From: Prorocentrum cordatum
Taxonomy: Eukaryota > Sar > Dinophyceae > Prorocentrales > Prorocentraceae
Assembly: GCA_963575745.1 (NCBI GenBank)
Contig: CAUYUJ010001483.1
Coordinates: forward strand, 1 to 64,000
Length of the DNA stretch: 64,000 nt
Direction of reading: 5' to 3'
Positions within the stretch are counted from its first letter, which is position 1. Every line of letters starts with the position of its first letter. Shown here one piece after another: positions 31,552-40,146 of this stretch. The notes below the pieces were generated by a model. That model had not been told where the DNA came from. It worked only from the letters and a program-made list of their open reading frames with translations, and made no database searches. Position numbers and translations under genes: made by a program.

Positions 31552-33203
31552 TTATATATATATATATATATATTCTTCTTCTTCTTCTTCTTATTATTAG
31601 GTCCTACTGTCTCGTTTAATTTGGCTAGGGTCCTGTGTAGTTGCCCTAGGGTCCCGTTTAGTTTTGGTAAGGTCATGATTAGTTTTCCTACGGTCTCGTT
31701 TAATTTTGGTAGGGTCCCGTTTAATTATGCTAGGGTCCTGTTCCGTTTTCATATGGTCCTGTTTCGTGTTCCTAGGGTCTCGTTTAGTTTTGGTGGGGTC
31801 CTGTTTAGTTGTCCGAGGGTCTCGTTTATTGTTTGGTTGGGTCTTGTTTAGTTCTCCTAGGGGCTCGTTTAGTTGTGCTAGGAACCTGTTTGGTTGTCCG
31901 AGGGTCTCGTTTAGTTTTGCTAGGGTCCTGTTTAGTTGTCCTAGGGTACCGTTTAGTTTTGTTCGGGTCCTGTTTAGTTTTCCTACGGTCTCGTTTAGTT
32001 GTGGTAAGGTCATGTTTAGTTTTCCTGGGGTCCTGTTTAGTTTGGCTACGGTCCTGTGTAGTTTTCCTAAGGTCTCGTTTCGTTTTGGCAGGGTCATGTT
32101 TAGTTTTCCTAGGGTCTCCTTTAGTTGTGATAAGGTTATGTTTAGTTTTCCTCGGGTCTCCTTTAGTGTTGGTAGGGTCTTGTTTAGTTTTCCTATGGTC
32201 TCGTTTAGTTTTGCTAGGGTCCTGTTCAGTTTTCCTGGTGTCTCGTTTAGTTTTGCTAAGGTCATGTTTAGTTTTCCTATGGTCTGGTTTAGTTTTGGAA
32301 CGGTCCTGTTTAGTTTTCCTAGGGTCTCGTTTAGTTTTGCTACGGTCTCGTTTTGCTGGGGTCCTGTTTAGTTGTCCTAGGGTCTCGTTTAGTTTTGGCA
32401 GGGTCCTGTGTAGTTGTCCTAGGGTCTCGTTCAGTTTTGGTAGGGTCTTGTTTAGTTTTCCTAAGGTCTCGTTTAATGTTGGTAGGGTCCTGCTTAGTTG
32501 TCCTGGTGTTTCGCTTAGTTGCGCGAGGGTCCTGTTTAGTTTTCCTATGGTATCGTTTAGTTTTGGCTCGGTCCGGTTTAGTTTTCCTGGGGTGTCGTGT
32601 AGTTTTGGCGAGGTCCTGTTTAATTGTCCTGAGGCCTCGTGTAGTTTTTGCGAGAGTCCAGTTTAGTTTTCCTAGGGTCTCGTTTAGTTGTGCGAGGGTC
32701 CTGTTTAGTTTTCCGATGGTCTTGTTTAGTTTTGGTAGGGTCTTGTTTAGGTTTCCTCGGGTCTCCTTTAGTTGTGGTAGGGTCCTGCTTAGTTTTCCGA
32801 GGGTATTGTTTAGTTTTGGTAGGGTCCTGTTTAGTTTTCCTAGGGTCTCGTCTAATTGTGGTAGGGTCATGTTTACTTTGTTTTCCTACGGTCTCGTTTA
32901 GTTGTGGTAAGGTCATGTTTAGTTTTCCTGGGGTCTCGTTTAGTTTGGCTACGGTCCTGTTCAGTTTGCCTATGGTCTCGTTTAGTTTTGGTAGGGTCAT
33001 GTTTAATTGTCCTAGGGTCTCCTTTAATTGTGCTAAGGTCCTGTTCAGTTTTCCTAGGGTCTCGTTTAGTTTTGGTAGGGTCCTGCATAGTTTTCCCAGG
33101 GTCTCGTTTAGTTTTGCGAGGGTCATGTTTAGTTTTCCTGGGGTCTCGTTTAGTTGTGCTACGGTCCTGTTTAGTGTTCCTAGTGTCTTGTTCAGTTTTC
33201 CGT
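28463..33203. repeat. 21/42-bp satellite array 2
   Basis: The same family as array 1: about 225 monomers in the same orientation. Extra features are a recurring long monomer with GTTTATTGTTTGGTGGGG (30335, 30962, 31305, 31828) that breaks the three-base phase, and a composite simple repeat at 31464-31601. The array ends at TTCAGTTTTCCGTAG before unrelated sequence at 33204. It sits immediately 5' of the exon at 28414 on the minus strand. Confidence 0.9.
31464..31601. repeat. Composite (TG)n-T30-A25-(TA)n-(CTT)n
   Basis: Simple repeats in series inside array 2. The T-run and A-run abut at about 31524 and are mutually complementary. Confidence 0.95.
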
Positions 33204-33315
33204 AGCGAAGCACCCTTTGCATTGGCCAGTCTGTTGAGCCTCACTCTGTCTGGGCCATCCCCTGTCGCGGGCAGCGGCGCCTGGCGAGTCGCGCAGCATG
33301 GAGCGGTCGCGCGGC

Positions 33316-33415
33316 NNNNNNNNNNNNNNNNNNNNNNNNNNNNNNNNNNNNNNNNNNNNNNNNNNNNNNNNNNNNNNNNNNNNNNNNNNNNNNNNNNNNN
33401 NNNNNNNNNNNNNNN
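33316..33415. other. Assembly gap (100 N)
   Basis: Exactly 100 N, a conventional placeholder for a gap of unknown size. The join between 33315 and 33416 is not established. Confidence 1.
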
Positions 33416-34080
33416 GCTGGGGTCTCGACCCAGGGCTGAAGCCAGAGGGAGGGGGCGATGGGGCTGGGGCTTCGACCCAGGGCCAGAGGGGGTGCTGGGC
33501 GGGGGCCCAGGCCACGACAAAAATAATGGGCTCCGGGGCCTGGGGGGCTGGAGCCAGGAGGGCTGTGGCCTCGACCCAGGGCTCGAGCCAGAGGGGGAAA
33601 GAGCGAGGTGGCTGGGGCGCCGACCCAAGGCCGGAGGGGGGGCTGGGTCCAGGGCCAGGGCCAGGGACGAACCACGAACAAAGGGGCTGGGGCTTCGACC
33701 CAGGGCCAGAGGGGGGCTGGGGTGGGCACACCAGAAACCACGAACCACGACAAAATCAAGGGCTCCGGGGCCAGGGTGGCTGGTGCTCCGGGGCCAGGGG
33801 GGCTGGGGCCTCGACCCAGGGCTCCAGCCAGAGGGGAAGGCGAGGGGGCTGGGGCCTCCACCCAGGGCCAGAGGGGGGTTGGGGCGGGGGCCAAGGCTAG
33901 GGACGAACCACGACCACGACGAAAATAAAAGGCTCTGGTAGTGTGCTCCGGGGCCAGGCGGGCTGGGGCCTCGACCCAGGGCTCGAGCCAGGGGGGGGGC
34001 GGGGGCCAGGGCCAGAGACGAACCACGAACGAACGAACCACGACGAAATAACAGGCTCCAGGGCCAGTGGGGCGGATGCT
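33416..34080. repeat. G-rich minisatellite, CGACCCAGGG units
   Basis: Repeats of GGGGCTGGGGCCTCGACCCA followed by GGGCTCGAGCCAGAGGGGG-like blocks. A longer period is marked by GAACCACGAC..AAAATAA at 33505, 33741, 33905 and 34020-34035. It abuts the gap and probably extends into it. Confidence 0.85.
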
Positions 34081-34343
34081 CCAGGTGTTCCAGGGGTCCA
34101 TATTTCGTCGATAGGTTTAGCTTTTGCGTTTCACCTCAAGGACAGATGGTCACAGATCCATCTCGTGGGCGTTCCGTTTCCACTGTGGCTCAAGGGATAA
34201 CATTATGTCTCTTCTCCTGGAGCGGGGTCGGGCCCAGGGCCATGGGCGTGGACGCGCGGCTGTGACGGCCGAGTTGCTCGACGCTCGCGTGCCTCGAGGT
34301 CAGGCTCCGTTCAGACCGCTGAGCGGCGTGGGATCCACGGCAG

Positions 34344-35737
34344 ATGCCCGCAGACGGTGAAGGACAGCTCCAGGACGAGCACTTCGCCGGCATGGCGACG
34401 AGAACGCCCGAGTCCGCTTCAGCAAGCGGCGGCATTCCAGCGGCAGCAGCAGCGGCAGGAGTGCCGGGGCCTACAGCGGGCATCGACACAGAGGTGCTGA
34501 CGAGGACGGTGCAGAGCATCGTCCAGCAGACTCCGAGGAATCTCGGCCATTTTGGCCCACAGCAGCAGCAGCAGCAGCAGCCACCGCAGTCATCGCCGGC
34601 AGGTGCTGCAGATCCATGGGCGAGCTAAGGGGGCCGACCCGTGGAACGGCGGACACGGACCGTCAGCCGACCATCAGAGAAAGGATGCAGCAGGAGATGA
34701 GCGCTGGTGGCAGACGGCTGACATACAAGACGGAGATCTCCAGGGTGGCTCGAAGCAAGACCAGAACTGGAGCGGCTGGTGGCAGAGCTCGTGGTCAGGT
34801 GGTCGTGGAGATTTCTCCGACCCTCCCGCCTGGCCCGGGTGGGCCCAGTACCGCCAGTGGCGGCGTGCCATACGACGTTGGAATGACAATGCCGACGTGG
34901 CGGTGCGGCGCCGCTCCGACAAGTTTCTGTGACTATTCGAGTGGACTGCGCAAGCCAAATTCGAGGACATCCCCGACAATCAGCTCACGTCGACCGGATG
35001 GCTCGAGACCCTCCTCGCTAGAATGGACATGATGATCGGAAAACGAGAGGGTGACGCGCTGCGTCGAGCCGGGCGCAAAGCGTTGTATCAAGCCGCTCGG
35101 GACTCCAAAGAGTCGCTGACGCAGTGCGGGAACCGACGGGATGCAAAGTTCATCGAGGCTGAAGGTCACGACCTCTGGATGTCGGACAAGCTGAAAGGGT
35201 TTGTCTCTCGAGGAGGGCGCCCACCTGTCGGCTCAGGGCGCCAAGAACCTACGAACGATGACCCAGGGTGACCTCTCCTACGACAGCATCAAGTGGGCGC
35301 TGCGTCAGCTCGACTCCTCCGCCGGGACGGAGCGACTCTTGCCAGGCAAGGCGGGGCCTGGAGCACTGTTAGCGACATCGACGTCTTCTGCGGACACCGG
35401 CCCGGCTAAGCGCTTCGACGCCAGCTGCGATGTCCCGCTCCCCCCCCCGAACCTCGGTCGGTCGGAAGAAAGTAAGTACACGGTGGCAGACGATGAAAAA
35501 GGACTACCGCGACGAGGACGACGAGGAGAGCGAGGGGCTGGACGAGCAGGACGTCTAAGCCATCCTGGCCGGGCTCGACAACATGGACGTGGACGAGGAC
35601 GAGGTCGAGCTGGTCATGGCGGAGCTCACCAACGCTCGTTCCTGGAACCAGAACAAGGACTTCAAGAAAAAGGGCCCGGCGCGACCAGGGGCACTTCGGC
35701 TCGAAGGGCCAGGGCAGCGCTCCCCCCCCACAGGCTC
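34344..35737 (+). pseudogene. Copia-like gag, 5' part, interrupted by the 18-kb element
   Basis: Plus-strand Gag-like coding with stops and frame changes: a Gln run (34561-34580), DPWNGGHGPSADHQ, a Trp-rich stretch (WWQTADIQDG), YRQWRRAIRRWND, an in-frame TGA at 34930, KFEDIPDNQLTSTGWLETLL, a frame change near 35205, EEGAHLSAQGAKNLRTMTQ, then MKKDYRDEDDEESEG, a TAA at 35557 and DNMDVDEDEVELVMAEL. This order matches gag of dinoflagellate Copia polyproteins as I remember them. The sequence stops at the GGCTC target site (35733-35737) and resumes in the same frame at 53788. Confidence 0.7.
35733..35737. other. Target-site duplication GGCTC, left
   Basis: GGCTC directly precedes the TG of the left LTR. 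The same five bases follow the CA of the right LTR at 53783-53787. Five bases is the usual Ty1/Copia duplication length. Confidence 0.8.
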
Positions 35738-35922
35738 TGCGCACGGTGTTAGAGTACAAAGGTACAGAACCCTGATCCGTAGGCAGAGGAAGGAAGGAAA
35801 TATATGGATCTGTTCATCCTGTGCGACCAGCGTCCTGGTCTCTTCCAGTACCTGGGCCGATGGGGCAGGCAAAAGGGCGAGTGAGGAGTAGAGATGAGGG
35901 TATGAGACGGGCCCCTTTCACA
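35738..35922 (-). repeat. 3' LTR
   Basis: Starts TGCGCACGG and ends CCTTTCACA on the plus strand. It matches 53599-53782 over its length (GTTAGAGTACAAAGG, CCTGTGCGACCAGCG, GGTCTCTTCCAGTACCTG and others), with about 20 differences. Confidence 0.85.
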
Positions 35923-35935
35923 CCCCCCGCCCCGA
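35923..35935 (-). promoter_or_regulatory. Polypurine tract
   Basis: On the element strand CGGGGCGGGGGG lies directly before the TGTGAAAGG start of the 3' LTR. That is where the plus-strand primer of reverse transcription is expected. Confidence 0.6.
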
Positions 35936-36643
35936 ATCCCGCCCGCGCGGGCAGGAATCGGGAAACAGGAAGAAAGAACCTGTCACCCTCTTACTCCTCA
36001 AAACGCAAATGCCCCGAACACACCAGCAGGGTCCGCATCTGTAAGCACGCAGCGCCACTGCGCAGTGTGAGCGGGCAAGGTAAGGAGCGAAGGAGCATCC
36101 AAGTGTCCATAATCCTTTCCGAACACCCTTTAGGTGCCCCTCGGTGCGCCCCCCCCCAAAAAAAACAACAACAAAAAACGCTTCGGCACTCGAGGGAGGA
36201 GAGTAATGGGGCGCGGATGAGCGGAGCAAGAGGAACTCAGAAAAGGAAAGCAACATCAGAAGCCGCTGCGTCCAGCCTTGTTAGTGAAGGAAGGACACAG
36301 CGGGTGTTGCCACCAGCATCAAATAAAAGCTGGGCGTCTCATTAGATTCAAAGCTCCGTCATCTGTATTACGGAAGCTGTCGCACAGAGGATTCACACGA
36401 GCAAAATAAATTCGATGTCGTGTTGAAGAACACGAAAAGTTACATAATCAAATTCTGCATTTGGTGAATACCTTCGGCAGTGCTCCTAAGGAGCGCGCCT
36501 CGGACATCACCAAGATGTGCGTGTGTGTGAAGCCACTTGTCATGGACAGCGAAGTGGCTAAAAGGTTGTGTTTTTACTGCTCGAGGCGAACTCTGTAAGG
36601 ACTAAGTTCAGGCAAACTCGAGCAGTGGGCCTTGCGGCCGACA
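35936..36643. other. 3' untranslated part of the 18-kb element
   Basis: No ORF of note. It contains one copy of the element-specific motif at about 36300-36320 (CAGCGGGTGTTGCCACCAGC on plus) and a C/A-rich run at 36148-36178. Confidence 0.5.
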
Positions 36644-37099
36644 TCAATAGGTCTTGCCGCGCGGGTAGAACTCACTTGCCCAGACGGGGCGGCCGTCAGT
36701 GCCAATGTAGCTGGTTCTGCACGCATCCCACGCGGTCCGCGCGTGCCAACTGTAGAAGCGAAGGTTGTTCTGGATGTCACGATGGAACACGAACTCGTCG
36801 CTGTTCTCCGCGATGTACATCCAGCAGTTGTTGTGGTAGCTCCAGTACCTGGGGCCCCGCTCGCTGCCCTCGAGGGTGTCGCGCCAGTAGGTGGCGTACT
36901 CGTCGGCAGTGCGCGCCCGCTTGGTCCGCGGGGGCGTCGCTGGAGCGCGGGCGCCAGCGCTGCCGCCAGCCGTCTGCCAGCCGCTCGGGTGGGTCGCGGC
37001 AGCGGCGTCGCCGCGCGGCCCAGCGGGCATCGCTGCCAGCGCGCCGGTGGCGCGGGCGCCAGCAGCGTCGCCAGGGCCAGCGCGAGGCGGCGGCGCCAT
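36644..37099 (-). CDS. ORF-X terminal segment
   Basis: 151 codons in the same frame as the two preceding segments, separated from the next only by a stop and 42 bases. An Ala/Pro/Arg-rich start is followed by an aromatic-rich end: DEYATYWRDTLEGSERGPRY, NNCWMYIAENSDEFVFHRD and NNLRFYSWHARTAWDACRTS. I recognise no family. A nuclear-localisation-like PRTKRAR precedes it. Confidence 0.5.
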   Translation of the reverse strand: MAPPPRAGPGDAAGARATGALAAMPAGPRGDAAAATHPSGWQTAGGSAGARAPATPPRTKRARTADEYATYWRDTLEGSERGPRYWSYHNNCWMYIAENSDEFVFHRDIQNNLRFYSWHARTAWDACRTSYIGTDGRPVWASEFYPRGKTY

Positions 37100-37141
37100 G
37101 GCATCGTGAGTAAAAGGTGTGTGTGCGGGGGGGTGGTGGTA

Positions 37142-37915
37142 TCAGGATCGGTTCCACCCCCTGAACTCTTCCCCCACATGGCCTTTACCTCCCCACTCAG
37201 TATGCGGGATGTCTGATCCAAGGGCAGGTCCGACGGAAGCAGCCTTGGCAAGATTACGACGCGTGGCCCGGTCATAAGTGCCGTCCCCACGGGGAACGGC
37301 AATCGTGACCAAACCGCGTTCTTGCCGGGTGCGTCTGTCCATCCTGCCCTCGTTCAACCACCAATTCCTGCGACCGGCGAGGCCAAGTGCCTGGCTGCGA
37401 TAGTGAATATTGCAAGCCCAACACATGTCATCCTCGGTCCAGGGCACCTTGCCGATAGCCCAACGGGCTCCGGTCATTTGGTGGTGGAATCGACACTCAT
37501 TGAGGAAGCGCTGAAGGACGTTGCCATAGGGGTGGCACAATGGGCGGTGGTCGTCGGGCTCGCCCACCATCCGGCAATAGCGGGCAGGTGGGCAACCCGC
37601 ATCGCACCAGCGCTTGTACCTCTCCTCGGCCTTCTTCGCCATTATCATCAATTTTTCAAGCTGTTCACTGTCAGCCGCCGAACGCTGTCCCCCGAAGTAG
37701 ATCTTCGCGCCCTCCACGATGAGGCGGTCCACCTCGTTCTGGGACAGGTTGGTCCTGATCCACTCGTTGAGCTCCTGCAGATACGCAAGGTCGGCAGCCT
37801 CAGCGCCGCCAGCCCCTGCGGCACCCACAGAGGTGCTGTAGTGCCAGCATATGTCACACAGAGTGCCGTTGGCAGTAACAATGCCCAGGGATATGAAGCG
37901 ACTGCAATTGCTGCA
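37142..37915 (-). CDS. ORF-X segment with Cys4 knuckle
   Basis: Directly after the TGA at 37916 the same frame continues with CSNCSRF...TLCDICWHY, a CxxC-x(n)-CxxC pattern typical of a zinc ribbon. It then runs 228 codons through LAYLQELNEWIRTNLSQNEV, a second Cys/His-rich part (GCPPARYCRMVGEPDDHRPL and DDMCWACNIHYRSQ) and a basic end. The Cys spacing suggests nucleic-acid or protein binding; the stop at 37916 probably arose by decay. Confidence 0.5.
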   Translation of the reverse strand, partial: CSNCSRFISLGIVTANGTLCDICWHYSTSVGAAGAGGAEAADLAYLQELNEWIRTNLSQNEVDRLIVEGAKIYFGGQRSAADSEQLEKLMIMAKKAEERYKRWCDAGCPPARYCRMVGEPDDHRPLCHPYGNVLQRFLNECRFHHQMTGARWAIGKVPWTEDDMCWACNIHYRSQALGLAGRRNWWLNEGRMDRRTRQERGLVTIAVPRGDGTYDRATRRNLAKAASVGPALGSDIPHTEWGGKGHVGEEFRGWNRS

Positions 37916-38845
37916 TCAAGGGATATCATGCTGGAGCGACTCAGGGGCCCCGCCTGAAACGAGATCCCCAAGAATACCCCAGCGGGTGTTGCCACCGGCT
38001 TCAGAAGCAAGAGCATGACCGAGGAGGTTCATCGCATCTCGATTGAGCTCAGCGGTAGCACGGGAAACGACCGATCGACCGATCCCCTCGATCTCAGTGA
38101 GCGACAGTCGATCGCCGGGCAATCCGGCGTATTCGGTCGGTCCGTTATCCGATGCATCTGAGTTCCCGCAAGTCTTGGCCAGCTCTGCGCGGATGCGCGC
38201 AGCTTCGGCCTGGAGGGCATTATCGTTGTCACCCTCGTTGCGGTCGAGCTTCTTCTGCTGTGCCAAGACCTGCGCCATCGTTTCCTGATCCGGTGCTGCC
38301 GAAGCAACGCTGCCTGGGTCCTGGGGTACCTCGACGGGAGCTTCGGGCATGGCAGCGCCTGACTCGTCCTGGCCAGGCGCAGCAGGTGTTGCCACCGGCT
38401 CCTCCCAAAAGGGAAATCCTGGGGATCCGCGTTGGTCCTCACAGTGCTTGTAGAACGAACGGAGCGCTGTGAGGGCAGGATGATGAGCATTGATGGAGAC
38501 TCTGTTGAACTTGGTCAGCTCTTGTATGCCTTCCAGCAGGAAGTGCTGGTATACTTTGGCGATCCACTGGAAGATCCCCGTCGCGGTACCTTGCACAGAC
38601 TCGGAGTCGAGGAACCGCGACAGCTTCTTGAAGAAGTGCTCTGCGGTACACACGGGAACATCCCGCGCCCACGTATGAGTGTGGCTGTAATAGATATTGT
38701 ATATATCTGTCTCGGCCCCAAACCGAAATTGAAAGATCAAGTATGATTCAAACTTGTCCTGTACGGGCTGATTGGGACCGCCGTGAACCTCGATCACCTG
38801 TTCGAGCTTGAACATCGGCGACTCCATCAATTGTGCGATGTCCAA
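37916..38845 (-). CDS. ORF-X segment, 309 codons
   Basis: Encodes MFKLEQVIEVHGGPNQPVQD, FESYLIFQFRFGAETDIYNI, AKVYQHFLLEGIQELTKFNR, then a low-complexity Ala/Pro/Glu linker and a helical end (TEIEGIGRSVVSRATAELN). Two copies of the element motif occur in different frames: EEPVATPAAPG (about 38385) and ASEAGGNTRWG (about 37985). Function unknown. One base is missing relative to the preceding segment near 38840. Confidence 0.5.
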   Translation of the reverse strand: MDIAQLMESPMFKLEQVIEVHGGPNQPVQDKFESYLIFQFRFGAETDIYNIYYSHTHTWARDVPVCTAEHFFKKLSRFLDSESVQGTATGIFQWIAKVYQHFLLEGIQELTKFNRVSINAHHPALTALRSFYKHCEDQRGSPGFPFWEEPVATPAAPGQDESGAAMPEAPVEVPQDPGSVASAAPDQETMAQVLAQQKKLDRNEGDNDNALQAEAARIRAELAKTCGNSDASDNGPTEYAGLPGDRLSLTEIEGIGRSVVSRATAELNRDAMNLLGHALASEAGGNTRWGILGDLVSGGAPESLQHDIP

Positions 38846-39168
38846 TCATATACCAAATGGTTGTCCGATTGGGTCGTCCAGTTGTTGATATCCTCCAGAC
38901 GGTAATCCATATGGTCAATGACTCGCTCTGGAGGATCGAGGACGCATTCAACGAGCGATGTGCCAGAGTTCTGATATGCCTGGATCTCGGCTGCCATCTC
39001 CGCCTCCATGGCGTCATTGACGGCCCTCTGTTCGTCGCTTACCACAACCTCGGCAAGATCGACGATGATGCTTGAGCGCTCGGCGGCGGTGTCAACCACG
39101 CGTTGCCGAGTGCCTTAATCGATCTCCATGTGATCATCAGCGGGCGTTGCAACCGGCTCCTCAACGGA
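38827..39168 (-). CDS. ORF-X segment bridging two stops
   Basis: Same frame as 39169-40209. Stops TGA (39169) and TAA (about 39117) interrupt it, yet coding sense holds on both sides: EEPVATPADDHMEID, then DTAERSSIIVDLAEVVVSD, AVNDAMEAEMAAEIQAYQN and LEDINNWTTQSDNHLVYDW. This shows recently decayed continuous coding rather than separate genes. Confidence 0.45.
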
Positions 39169-40146
39169 TCATGGGGTCCGAGGAGCGGTGTCTCGAGGCG
39201 GTGTCCGTGGGATACGCGCTCGCTGAAGAGAGGGAGTACCGAAATAAAGAAGCGCACGGGACTGGGCACAATCAGCGATCAGGGAGCTGCACGACGACGG
39301 TCCCTTCATAGCCACATCCATGTGGACACGATCAATCGTGTCGGCGCGGATTGGCAAGGCGTAAACGACGCCCTTGAAGGGCAAATTCTTGTCGCAGTAC
39401 CAGATGTTTACCCAGCGCAACCCGTAGTGTAGCATCGGTATCTGTACTGCGAAGAACTTCTCAAAGACGCCATAGTGTATGACAGGGCCGTAGATGTGTC
39501 CCTTGTTCATGCGGACTTTGGTCCGATGATCGCCATTGGGGCAGTGATTGTCGTAGTGGTAGCAATTGACCTGGCCCCAGCCATTTACGAATATGAAGTC
39601 ACCGACACAAACATCCGTGAAAATAAGACGACGGCTCCAATCTGTCTGCTTCAGCTCTGCCGTGATGGGCCTGAGCGCCGCCCTGCAGCACGCCATCGAG
39701 ATAAGCCAATCCTTGTCCTGCTGGTTGTATTTGGTGCTCCTGTCAACCAGGGCACGGACGATGGCCTCCTCGTTGAACGTATCGGGGGCGGCAGAGTCTT
39801 CTGCCGAAGGCACGAATGCTGCTGTCCCTGCAGGGTGGCGAGCAGGGGTTGCCCCCGGCGTAGGAGCAAGGGACTGCTGCGCCGAAGATGCAGAGGCAAG
39901 CTCGTGGGCAGAAGGTCGCTCGGAACCACTGAGCTGGGCTATCGGCGTCTGCTGCTGAGGCTTTGGCGAATACGCCGCAGGAGAAGCCTTCGCAGCAGGC
40001 GTTGCCGCCGGCGCTGGTTGGTATGCGTCAGATGGGGATGGCAGAGCAATCCCAGGAGGATCGGCAATCATGTCAGCCTCTAACTCTCGGGTGACTTGCT
40101 CCTGTCGTGATTGCTGACGAGGCGGTGCGCAAGTCTCATATTTTTT
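39169..40146 (-). CDS. ORF-X segment, 346-codon frame
   Basis: An Ala/Pro/Ser linker with two motif copies (PAPAATPAAKASP and APTPGATPARHPA) precedes a folded-looking part: STKYNQQDKDWLISMACCRA, LIFTDVCVGDFIFVNGWGQ, YHYDNHCPNGDHRTKVRMNK, VFEKFFAVQIPMLHYGLRW and VVYALPIRADTIDRVHMDVA. No family recognised. It joins the upstream frame through the T8 (A8 on minus) run at 40141-40148, where one base appears to be missing. Confidence 0.5.
   Translation of the reverse strand, partial: KKYETCAPPRQQSRQEQVTRELEADMIADPPGIALPSPSDAYQPAPAATPAAKASPAAYSPKPQQQTPIAQLSGSERPSAHELASASSAQQSLAPTPGATPARHPAGTAAFVPSAEDSAAPDTFNEEAIVRALVDRSTKYNQQDKDWLISMACCRAALRPITAELKQTDWSRRLIFTDVCVGDFIFVNGWGQVNCYHYDNHCPNGDHRTKVRMNKGHIYGPVIHYGVFEKFFAVQIPMLHYGLRWVNIWYCDKNLPFKGVVYALPIRADTIDRVHMDVAMKGPSSCSSLIADCAQSRALLYFGTPSLQRARIPRTPPRDTAPRTP

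Noticed and set aside
12030-33203. CRISPR array
   Set aside because: Units are contiguous with no unique spacers, there are no cas genes and the genome is eukaryotic.
34545-34562. SL-like GGCCATTTTGGCCCA on plus
   Set aside because: Only the GCCATTTTGGC core agrees, it lies inside the gag frame (LGHFGPQ) and not at an ORF start; probably chance.
35738-35922. The paired 185-bp repeats as LTRs of the plus-strand host element
   Set aside because: They interrupt the host gag in frame, are flanked by a 5-bp duplication, and have a polypurine tract on the minus-strand side, so they belong to the inserted minus-strand element.
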